6,065 bases of DNA from Promethearchaeota archaeon. Lineage in GTDB: Archaea; Asgardarchaeota; Lokiarchaeia; Sigynarchaeales; SOKP01. Shown here piece by piece: positions 1-5,263 of the stretch. Within the stretch, counting starts at the first letter, position 1; each line of letters begins with the position of its first letter. The translations under genes and the position numbers were made by a program. Location: assembly GCA_019894875.1 (NCBI GenBank), contig JAGXNR010000152.1, forward strand, positions 1 to 6,065. Direction: 5' to 3'. The notes under the pieces are model-generated. The model did no database searches, was not told the origin of the DNA, and was given only the letters and a program-made list of their open reading frames with translations.

Positions 1-945
1 TAATTTTTGTATTTGGGTAACCTCAGTTGGGATTTTTAACAAATAAAAACAGTGTGGGCATCTTGCTGTTCCTGATCTTTTTACAACATGATCTTTTTGA
101 GAATCTGCCCATGCTGCTAAGCAATGTATATGAAACGGAGTAGTACAATTGGGACAATAACGACCTGTTACAAAAAAATTTACTTTAGTATATGGATTTA
201 TATCAGAAAAGCAAATTGAGCATTTTTTATAATCACCTTCTCCTCTCATTTGCTTTACTTGTTGTTCTTGATCATTTGTTAGATCTTGAACTCTTAATAA
301 ATCTGCTGCAATTTTTCTGAGAAATGCTGGATTTTCACTTATCTTTTCTTTACTTGAACCATATCTTTTATAATTATCATCAGCAATTTCTAACGTTGAT
401 CTTGTTAAACTCTCAGAATCATTAGTGTAAAAATATCTACCACCACTTATATCACTTAACTTTTTTAAAATGTTTGTTTGCCCTATATCCCCTACTAAAA
501 TGGTATCTATTTTTATATTTAACCCTTGCGCTAACCTAGCCATTTTTATAGGATCTACCGCAGTTTTCATGATTTTACCATCAGAGATTAAGAGAATCCT
601 CGGGGGTTTCGCACCAATTTTACGTAATTCTGCAATAACAGTTTTGACTGCTAAGGCTAAACCGTCACCCAAAGCAGAATACCCCCCACACACTAATGAA
701 TCTAGCGCATCATTAAGAAGAGTGATATAGCTTGAAGTTGTAAAATCTATAACTTTCTCTGCTGTGCCAGAAAATTTAATAACCGCAAATGTACTTAAAC
801 TATCAACATCAAAACGTTTGTAAATTAATTCTTTGACTGCTTTTATACAGCTAACTAATCGATTAGGTATAAAGTCCTTTCTATACATCGATCTTGAAGT
901 ATCCAAACAAACTACTATATTTTCAGGAACTCTTTGCTCAGCCAT
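1..945 (-). CDS. vWA-domain protein with C-terminal RING/PHD-like zinc module (3' end truncated by window)
   Basis: This frame is open from an ATG at 945-943 to the window edge, giving 315 residues without a stop, so the C-terminus is missing. Residues about 8-190 form a von Willebrand factor A domain: beta strand NIVVCLD followed by the MIDAS motif DxSxS (D15, S17, S19), a Ser-containing second metal loop (GGYSALGDGL, about 87-96) and LISDG with D122. After a helical linker (about 195-235) comes a cysteine/histidine module: C242-x2-C245, C264-x2-C267, H272-x2-C275 (context FHIHCLAAW), C296-x2-C299. This C4HC3 spacing is that of RING-variant and PHD fingers, and FHxxCLxxW is typical of RING-H2 proteins. 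The SRSM...DF.PNRL stretch (residues 17-30) recalls TFIIH p44/Ssl1 and proteasomal Rpn10 from memory. A role as ubiquitin-type E3 or as a scaffold is inference. No clear Shine-Dalgarno precedes the ATG; the frame stays open a few codons upstream without a better start. Confidence 0.85.
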   Translation of the reverse strand, partial: MAEQRVPENIVVCLDTSRSMYRKDFIPNRLVSCIKAVKELIYKRFDVDSLSTFAVIKFSGTAEKVIDFTTSSYITLLNDALDSLVCGGYSALGDGLALAVKTVIAELRKIGAKPPRILLISDGKIMKTAVDPIKMARLAQGLNIKIDTILVGDIGQTNILKKLSDISGGRYFYTNDSESLTRSTLEIADDNYKRYGSSKEKISENPAFLRKIAADLLRVQDLTNDQEQQVKQMRGEGDYKKCSICFSDINPYTKVNFFVTGRYCPNCTTPFHIHCLAAWADSQKDHVVKRSGTARCPHCFYLLKIPTEVTQIQKL

Positions 946-1140
946 TTTAGTCAAGCATTTTTGACGATTTATTTTAGGAAAATTAACTAGGACGCTTTAC
1001 TAATTAATCTATTTTTTAAATAGTAACAAATTATTAGTCTTACAACTTTAATAATAATAATAAAATTTAATAGTATCTTATTTAACTATTAAAATTAATA
1101 AGAAAAGTACAAAGATAAATCTAAACAAATCTGATGCGAA
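946..1140. promoter_or_regulatory. Divergent promoter region between the vWA-RING and GTPase genes
   Basis: This very AT-rich gap of 195 bp separates two head-to-head genes. Candidate TATA-like elements are TTTAAAAAAT on the minus strand (1020-1011) for the vWA gene, inside an inverted repeat ctattt/aaatag (1009-1014 and 1018-1023), and TTATTTAA at about 1077-1084 on the plus strand for the GTPase gene, roughly 60 nt before its ATG. A short TAA/ATA trinucleotide run lies at 1048-1063. No coding potential was seen. In such AT-rich DNA the TATA assignments are tentative. Confidence 0.4.
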
Positions 1141-2349
1141 ATGTCAGATCATAATAGTAAAAGTGGTGCATTAAAAGACTTCTTTAAAAGGAATGTTCTT
1201 ATTAATGAGATTGAAGAGGTTTTGAGATTTAAACCAGATACATTAATAGGAGTGGATAAAGTCAGTTCTGAACAATTAGTTGCTAACGGTATAGCTTCTA
1301 TTGGAGATTTAGCAAATCTATCTGTTGCAAATCTTCCGGAAATAAGAAATATACTCCCCTCAATGTTACAAAAATGGGTAAAAATAACTCAAGTAATTCA
1401 AAAAAATGTTAAAGAACAACTGAAAAGACATAAAAAGATTTTACTTACAGGGCTTGATAACGGTGGGAAAACATCGATTTTAGCGGTAGTTCAAGATAAA
1501 TTCTCAATTATTAAATCTCTTTTACCCACAAGAGGTGTAAAAAGAGAAAAGCTAGATTTTTTTGGATTTCCGATAATTTCATGGGATTTAGGAGGCCAGG
1601 TTCAATACAGAGAGAAGCTTTATTTCAATCGGCCAGAATTATTTTTTACTGAAGCAGATATTATCCTCTACGTTGTGGATTCACAAGATCCCGACAGATT
1701 TCCAGAGGCTACTAATTATTTTAGAGAAGTTTTGAAGATTTTAGTAGAATTAAAGGAAAATCCAGCTATTCTAGTCATTCTAAGTAAAAGTGATCAAGAC
1801 ATCCGTAAATCGCTCCAATGGCAGCAGAACGTATCTAGTGTAAAGAATAAATTTAATAATGTTGCCCAAGAATTTGAACAATTTAACCTTGATTTCTGCG
1901 ACACAACAGTATTCCAACGAGAGACAATAATGCAAATGTTTAGTATAGCTTTAAAGAAAGTTTCTGATACTTCGGAAATAGTAGAAAATATTTTAGAAGA
2001 TTTCTCTCAACAAGTAGAAGGAAAAGCTGCAAGTCTTGTATCTATGGATGGTTTAATATTTGGAAGTTACACAAATACTGACACCGATGAGATGCTCGTG
2101 AATAATACAGCATTACTACTACAAACCTTATCAAACTTCTATAACTCCATCGGATTGATTCGAGAAAATTCAATAAGTCTTGAATTACCTCTGAATGGGT
2201 TTACAATCCGAGGTGAAAAATTATTTGAATATTCTGATCTTCACATCCCTGTATACTTATGGGGTCTAGTTGCAAACCCTGATAAGTTAGAAGGAAAATT
2301 AGATTATTTCAAAGAACAATTACTCCCCTTAATTAATCTTTTCCTTTAA
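1141..2349 (+). CDS. Arf-like small GTPase with N-terminal HhH-like and C-terminal roadblock/LC7-like domain
   Basis: The 402-residue protein has three parts. Residues about 20-75 look like a helix-hairpin-helix unit (VDKVSSEQLVANGIASIGDLANL). Residues about 97-275 are an Arf/Arl-type GTPase: P-loop GLDNGGKT (104-111), switch I threonine T130 in LLPTRG, WDLGGQ (148-153) with the catalytic-type Gln, then a strand ending in VVDSQDPDRF, G4 variant SKSD (215-218) in place of NKxD, and a G5-like CDTT (253-256). Residues about 281-400 resemble a roadblock/LC7 fold: helix, strand AASLVSMDGLIFGSY, then a long helix. Roadblock domains are known to dimerise and to partner small GTPases (MglB, Ragulator); Rag GTPases carry one C-terminally. 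No N-terminal myristoylation glycine or transmembrane segment is visible. A TGA lies in frame two codons before the ATG, which fixes the start; the Shine-Dalgarno is weak. A cytosolic or membrane-peripheral switch role is inferred. Confidence 0.9.
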   Translation: MSDHNSKSGALKDFFKRNVLINEIEEVLRFKPDTLIGVDKVSSEQLVANGIASIGDLANLSVANLPEIRNILPSMLQKWVKITQVIQKNVKEQLKRHKKILLTGLDNGGKTSILAVVQDKFSIIKSLLPTRGVKREKLDFFGFPIISWDLGGQVQYREKLYFNRPELFFTEADIILYVVDSQDPDRFPEATNYFREVLKILVELKENPAILVILSKSDQDIRKSLQWQQNVSSVKNKFNNVAQEFEQFNLDFCDTTVFQRETIMQMFSIALKKVSDTSEIVENILEDFSQQVEGKAASLVSMDGLIFGSYTNTDTDEMLVNNTALLLQTLSNFYNSIGLIRENSISLELPLNGFTIRGEKLFEYSDLHIPVYLWGLVANPDKLEGKLDYFKEQLLPLINLFL

Positions 2350-2353
2350 ATTA

Positions 2354-2393
2354 ATTTTTCGAAGAAAAATATATCATCTTTTTCTTGTTTTTT
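2354..2393 (+). terminator. Hairpin plus U-rich terminator of the GTPase gene
   Basis: Just after the GTPase stop codon, atttttc (2354-2360) and gaaaaat (2364-2370) form a perfect 7-bp stem with a GAA loop. A T-rich stretch (2379-2393, tttttcttgtttttt) follows on the plus strand. Archaeal termination depends mainly on such oligo-U tracts. The element fills the 45-bp gap before the convergent methyltransferase gene; the minus-strand reading lacks a T-tract here. Confidence 0.6.
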
Positions 2394-2394
2394 A

Positions 2395-3048
2395 TCAAAT
2401 TGTTTCAGATAAATTTTGTTGGAGAAGATACACATTTACATAATTTCCCGACACTAGTTTGACTTCAATATTATTTTGTTTAAGATAATCCTCGGGATTA
2501 ATAAAATCTATTTCATATCCATACTTTTTATAGTCTTCTTCTATTTGTTTCTTAGTCCACTCAATTATAATAATTATTCCTCTTGGTTTGAGAACCCTTA
2601 TACATTCATTAAGTACAAGTTTTCTATCTTGAATATGTTGGAGAGAATCATACAAAAAAATCCCCTCAAAAGACTCATCATCAAAGGGTAAATCTTGAGC
2701 ATCAAAATATTGAAAATGTATCTTATCTAACACCCCCAGTGATTTTGCAGATTCTTTCCAATTACCCCAGACACTAAAATCATGATTTTCATGATGGTGC
2801 TTATGAGATTCGTCATGGTGATGCTGATGTTTGTGAGTCTGATTATTTTGTTCAGGATTCACTTCGGGTTCACCTGTTAGTACATTGAATCCATTCAAGG
2901 CTAGTAAACAGGACATCGCTCCAATACCCGTTCCAATGTCTAAAATCTTACTATCTAAATTTAAATGAAGTTTCTTAATATTTTCATACATAAATTCAGC
3001 ATCATTGGCAAATTCACCGAAAATCTGCTTATATTTTTGTAAATTCAA
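2395..3048 (-). CDS. Class I SAM-dependent methyltransferase with His-rich insertion
   Basis: This 217-residue Rossmann-fold methyltransferase has SAM motif I ILDIGTGIGA (35-44), an acidic residue after strand 2 (LTGEPE, E60), FDAQDLPFDDESFEGIFL (115-132) corresponding to motif II/III, and LKPRGIIIIIEW (153-164). Between strand 2 and the next helix, residues 72-89 hold 10 histidines in 18 positions, which suggests binding of Ni, Zn, Co or Cu. The methyl acceptor cannot be read from the sequence. The start is TTG at 3048-3046: a TGA lies in frame three codons upstream, and a clear AAGGAG (3064-3059) sits 10 nt before it. The next ATG (residue 20) would cut into the N-terminal helix. The gene follows the small HxxxHxxxH protein by 72 bp on the same strand, so co-transcription is possible. 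A metal-related role for the pair is inference. Confidence 0.85.
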   Translation of the reverse strand: MNLQKYKQIFGEFANDAEFMYENIKKLHLNLDSKILDIGTGIGAMSCLLALNGFNVLTGEPEVNPEQNNQTHKHQHHHDESHKHHHENHDFSVWGNWKESAKSLGVLDKIHFQYFDAQDLPFDDESFEGIFLYDSLQHIQDRKLVLNECIRVLKPRGIIIIIEWTKKQIEEDYKKYGYEIDFINPEDYLKQNNIEVKLVSGNYVNVYLLQQNLSETI

Positions 3049-3058
3049 AACTATTCAA

Positions 3059-3064
3059 CTCCTT
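3059..3064 (-). promoter_or_regulatory. Shine-Dalgarno AAGGAG for the TTG-started methyltransferase
   Basis: AAGGAG on the minus strand lies 10 nt upstream of TTG at 3048. It is the clearest ribosome binding site in the window. With the in-frame TGA three codons upstream, it decides the start of the methyltransferase as TTG and not an internal ATG. An AT-rich TATA-like stretch (atatacaattaatata) sits just before it and could be a promoter of its own. Confidence 0.65.
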
Positions 3065-3120
3065 GATATATTAATTGTATATTCCAGGATCTACTATTTG
3101 AACTAAAGCTGAGCAAAAAT

Positions 3121-3330
3121 CTATAATTTCTTATGAGCGGCTAGTAAATACTCATTACATTTTTCCAACATTTGAATTGCTTTATCTAAATTTTCAGCTA
3201 CTTCTCCTAATCCTTTTTCTTTCGCTACATCTCTCCATTTTAAGTAACTCTCTTTATGAGAATTATTATGATCAGCCCAGTGCTCACAATATTTTGATAA
3301 CTTAAGAATTTCTTTATCTTGTTTATTCAA
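3121..3330 (-). CDS. Small two-helix protein with HxxxHxxxH ladder, possible metal binding
   Basis: The 69-residue protein is predicted to be almost all helical, with helix 1 about 4-38, a turn at KGLG (39-42) and helix 2 about 43-68. In helix 1, H17, H21 and H25 are spaced by four and so lie on one face; C15 is close by, and C58 and H66 in helix 2 could complete a metal site. The pattern HWxxHNxxH...W..A followed by a second helix with N and L..A recalls small conserved archaeal and bacterial proteins that I cannot name with certainty. There is no signal peptide or membrane segment. The start is TTG (3330-3328): a TGA lies in frame three codons upstream, and GTGAG sits 5 nt before the TTG. 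Its neighbour, 72 bp downstream on the same strand, is the His-rich methyltransferase, which supports a shared metal-related theme (inferred). Confidence 0.75.
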   Translation of the reverse strand: MNKQDKEILKLSKYCEHWADHNNSHKESYLKWRDVAKEKGLGEVAENLDKAIQMLEKCNEYLLAAHKKL

Positions 3331-3405
3331 TATTTCTCACTTTTTAAATTCATATCAAACCCAATTTATAGTATTTTATCTATCACATTAATCTTTGGTT
3401 TATCG

Positions 3406-3423
3406 ATTTAAATATATTTAAAT
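3406..3423. promoter_or_regulatory. Perfect 18-bp AT palindrome in a divergent promoter
   Basis: The sequence atttaaatatatttaaat equals its own reverse complement across all 18 bases. It lies in the gap (3331-3473) between the His-ladder gene (minus) and the STAS-like gene (plus). It starts 68 nt before the ATG at 3474 and contains TATA-like elements readable in both directions. It could be a bidirectional TATA box, an operator for a dimeric regulator, or both. AT-rich background makes chance more likely than for a mixed sequence. Confidence 0.45.
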
Positions 3424-3473
3424 AACCGAAGCTCATTAATGAATTACTTACTCATATAGAGAATTGAAGTTAA

Positions 3474-3545
3474 ATGCAAGAAATAGAAGATTATGAGACT
3501 GAAGCAAAAGCTCGTATGAAATGGATTACCTATAAAGGAAAATAA
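3474..3545 (+). pseudogene. 5' fragment of the STAS/SpoIIAA-like gene, ended by an in-frame TAA
   Basis: An ATG at 3474, directly preceded by an in-frame TAA at 3471, opens a 23-codon frame ending ...MKWITYKGK and then TAA (3543-3545). Beyond that stop the same frame continues without interruption (ILIDDYSNI) into the ATG at 3573, with 99 nt or 33 codons between the two starts. Reading the TAA as AAA (Lys) would give YKGKKILIDDYSN, which is the usual N-terminal strand-turn-strand of SpoIIAA/STAS-like proteins. The fragment is thus best read as the missing N-terminus of the downstream gene, split by one nonsense change or a sequencing error. It is too short to be a convincing gene on its own. 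Confidence 0.65.
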
Positions 3546-3572
3546 ATTCTTATTGATGATTATTCCAATATT

Positions 3573-3875
3573 ATGCCTGAACAGTTTGCGCCTTTAATTG
3601 AGCAAATCACAAATCTTACTTTTCAGTCTGGGAAAAAAGACATTTTACTGATTGTAGATGTGACAGGTGCCTATGCAAATAAAGAAGCTGTTTCCGCATT
3701 TGTGGAATCTGGGAAGAAATCAGAAGTGCTTTTAAACAAGACTGCTGTTGTTGGTATAACCGGAGTGAAAAAAATATTTTTAAATATCATTAATAAACTT
3801 ACCAGTTTAAGTGTAAAACCTCTATCCTCAATGGAAGAAGCCAAGGAATGGTTGCTAAAACAATCAGAACAATAG
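3573..3875 (+). CDS. STAS/SpoIIAA-like small protein, N-terminally truncated by nonsense codon
   Basis: The 100-residue open part contains the core of a STAS/SpoIIAA-like alpha/beta fold: helix PEQFAPLIEQI, strand DILLIVDVTGAY (23-34), helix KEAVSAFVESGKK, strand KTAVVGITGVKK (56-67), helix NIINKLTSL, and a C-terminal EEAKEWLLKQ helix (88-97) typical of the family. These proteins are usually about 120-130 residues; adding the 33 upstream codons gives 133, so this frame alone lacks the first strands. No good Shine-Dalgarno precedes the ATG at 3573, which looks like an internal Met and not a true start. Family members act in anti-sigma-like partner switching or lipid/nucleotide binding in other organisms; no function can be assigned here. 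It is divergent from the His-ladder gene and convergent with the ferredoxin gene. It may be a recent pseudogene. Confidence 0.65.
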   Translation: MPEQFAPLIEQITNLTFQSGKKDILLIVDVTGAYANKEAVSAFVESGKKSEVLLNKTAVVGITGVKKIFLNIINKLTSLSVKPLSSMEEAKEWLLKQSEQ

Positions 3876-3935
3876 TTTAGAATCTATCCTTAAACTAAAA
3901 AAAAGAAAATAGTGGAATTATATTCTTATTTTTCA
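3873..3935. terminator. Convergent termination region with hairpin and T-tracts on both strands
   Basis: The inverted repeat tagttta (3873-3879) and taaacta (3891-3897) begins on the TAG stop of the STAS-like frame and forms a 7-bp stem with an 11-nt loop. For the plus strand, a T-rich segment (about 3921-3933) follows. For the minus strand, the A-run at 3895-3909 reads as a T-tract a few tens of bases after the ferredoxin stop. The region probably ends both convergent transcripts. Confidence 0.45.
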
Positions 3936-3938
3936 ATA

Positions 3939-5078
3939 TTATTGTCCTTTTAATTCTTCTGCTTTTCTTTTGGCTTTTACTTGAGCGATCTCATTATACA
4001 AATCCGTTTCCGTCATCGGTGGTACATGATGCTTATCTTTTTTATTAAGTTTGATCGCTTCTGAAGGGCAAACATAAATACAATTACCACATCCAATACA
4101 ACGATTACGAATTACTTTAGAAACATCATCTTCTGTTGAAATTGCGTTCATTTGGCAGCGTTCTATACATTTTTCGCATCCCGTACATAGATCTGGATCA
4201 ATTTCAGCATAGTAATTAGTCGTAACAAAGTCTGCTGGATTCGGTAGCTGACTTAAGCCAGTCAAACCGCCACAACAGCAAGTACAACATGAACATACGA
4301 AATCAATCATTTTGACGTTTCCTGGTCGGAAAATTAAACCTTCCTCCTCATTCTTTTTTAAGGTTTCAAGAGCTTCCTGCCTAGTAATTTCGCGCCCCCA
4401 ACCCAAGTCGATATATGTTTGAGCCATATCGCCAAATCCCATACATGATTCTAATCGCGAAGTAGCATGGCAAGGTTCTCCCATGATTTCACGTTCTTGA
4501 CGGCATATACAGTTAATTATTGCAAAAGGTTCCTCAGCATTCTCGAAGAGTCCTTTAATATTATCATAATTAGCTATCCCGATTTCATGGTCAACTTCTA
4601 ACCCAATTGGAATCGTACGCATTTGAGGAATAGGATTTTTCCCAGATTCCATCCCCCATGCTTCTTGGATATATTGTTGAAAAGTTTCAAGAAATTCTTT
4701 TGTTAGTTTATTTACTTGATATTCATAGATTCCCACAATTAGTAGAGCTAATCCGTAATACTTCGTATTTTTTTCTTTTCTCCCAAATATAGCTCCTTTT
4801 TTAAGCATGCTATCTAGATGAGTTTCTAATTCTTCTTTTGAGTATCCCATTGACTTCAAACGATCGTAAATATTATCCAATGATTCTGTAGGTTTCCACG
4901 CAAATTTTAACTTCGCTGCGATTTTAGCCTCTTCAGGTGTAAAAAGATATTTAAGTAAACGTATCTCCACTCCCGATTTTGTAGGAGGAAAACCAATTGG
5001 CATCTCATCAAGGGCTTGTTGTAATTGCCTATATACATCTGCTTCAGATGTGCTATCTTTTAAATTTTGAACAGTCAT
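3939..5078 (-). CDS. Winged-helix plus Cys-rich plus 2[4Fe-4S] ferredoxin protein
   Basis: The 379-residue soluble protein has an N-terminal helical/winged-helix-like region (about 35-110; IRLLKYLFTPEEAKIAAKL, then helix, strand and YYGLALL). A central domain follows with C190, C192, C203 and C212 (CICRQ...PCHATSRLESC) and a dense cluster C262, C264, C265, C267, C268, C269 (CSCCTCCC). The C-terminal domain is a classical ferredoxin: C298-x2-C301-x2-C304-x3-C308 and C327-x2-C330-x2-C333-x3-C337, sufficient for two [4Fe-4S] clusters. The central cysteines could bind a further cluster or another metal. The tail (345-379) is charged and helical. Proteins of this layout occur in anaerobic archaea and bacteria; the electron partner is unknown. 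The ATG at 5078 has GTGAT 5 nt upstream (5088-5084). The gene lies 185 bp downstream of cdhA on the same strand, but a T-tract and its own promoter elements suggest separate transcription. Confidence 0.9.
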   Translation of the reverse strand: MTVQNLKDSTSEADVYRQLQQALDEMPIGFPPTKSGVEIRLLKYLFTPEEAKIAAKLKFAWKPTESLDNIYDRLKSMGYSKEELETHLDSMLKKGAIFGRKEKNTKYYGLALLIVGIYEYQVNKLTKEFLETFQQYIQEAWGMESGKNPIPQMRTIPIGLEVDHEIGIANYDNIKGLFENAEEPFAIINCICRQEREIMGEPCHATSRLESCMGFGDMAQTYIDLGWGREITRQEALETLKKNEEEGLIFRPGNVKMIDFVCSCCTCCCGGLTGLSQLPNPADFVTTNYYAEIDPDLCTGCEKCIERCQMNAISTEDDVSKVIRNRCIGCGNCIYVCPSEAIKLNKKDKHHVPPMTETDLYNEIAQVKAKRKAEELKGQ

Positions 5079-5233
5079 TTTTAATCACAATTTATGAATA
5101 TAAAATTAGGTAAATCAAATGTGATTTAGTTCTTATTGAAACAGATTACATATTATTTAAAGTTGTTCGTGAAATTCTTCTTCAAATCTCATTCTATAAG
5201 AAGAAAAAAACTAAAAATAAATTAACTAAAATT
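5079..5233 (-). promoter_or_regulatory. Upstream region of the ferredoxin gene
   Basis: This noncoding AT-rich stretch lies between the cdhA terminator tract and the ATG at 5078. On the minus strand it contains a TATA-like TTTAAATA at 5161-5154, the inverted repeat at 5111-5128, a second TATA-like tttatattc near 5106-5098 and the GTGAT ribosome site at 5088-5084. I see no RNA gene or small ORF in it. Confidence 0.35.
5111..5128. promoter_or_regulatory. Inverted repeat (operator candidate) at the ferredoxin gene start region
   Basis: The arms taaatca (5111-5117) and tgattta (5122-5128) form a perfect 7-bp inverted repeat with a 4-nt spacer. On the minus strand, a TATA-like TTTAAATA (5161-5154) precedes it and would place transcription start near 5130, so the repeat would sit right at or just after the start. 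This is where an archaeal repressor would block. The assignment is from position and symmetry only. Confidence 0.4.
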
Positions 5234-5262
5234 AAAGAAAGAAAAAAGAAAGAAAAAAAAGA
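5234..5262 (-). terminator. 29-nt pyrimidine (T-rich) tract ending cdhA
   Basis: Directly after the cdhA stop codon (5266-5264), the minus strand reads 29 consecutive pyrimidines, mostly T with scattered C in a CTTT-like rhythm. The plus strand is all A and G from 5234 to 5262. Oligo-T runs in the nontemplate strand are the main intrinsic termination signal of archaea, so this should end the cdhA transcript. No stable hairpin precedes it. Confidence 0.6.
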
Positions 5263-5263
5263 T

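Noticed and set aside
470..730. Plus-strand open frame of 86 codons
   Set aside because: It is antisense to the vWA domain, whose frame is open across the whole region and shows clear motifs; the plus-strand product has no recognisable features.
1048..1063. TAA/ATA trinucleotide run as a possible repeat array
   Set aside because: Only about five units of low-complexity AT sequence in an AT-rich intergenic region; there is no spacer structure and nothing like CRISPR or a regulatory array.
2476..2691. Plus-strand open frame of 71 codons with a hydrophobic N-terminus
   Set aside because: It lies antisense within the methyltransferase gene. The hydrophobic look comes from the complement of the AT-rich coding strand.
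3573..3875. Treating the 100-residue frame as an intact gene
   Set aside because: The frame-matched upstream segment with family-like sequence and the lack of a ribosome site at 3573 make a split gene more likely, although an internal start cannot be excluded.
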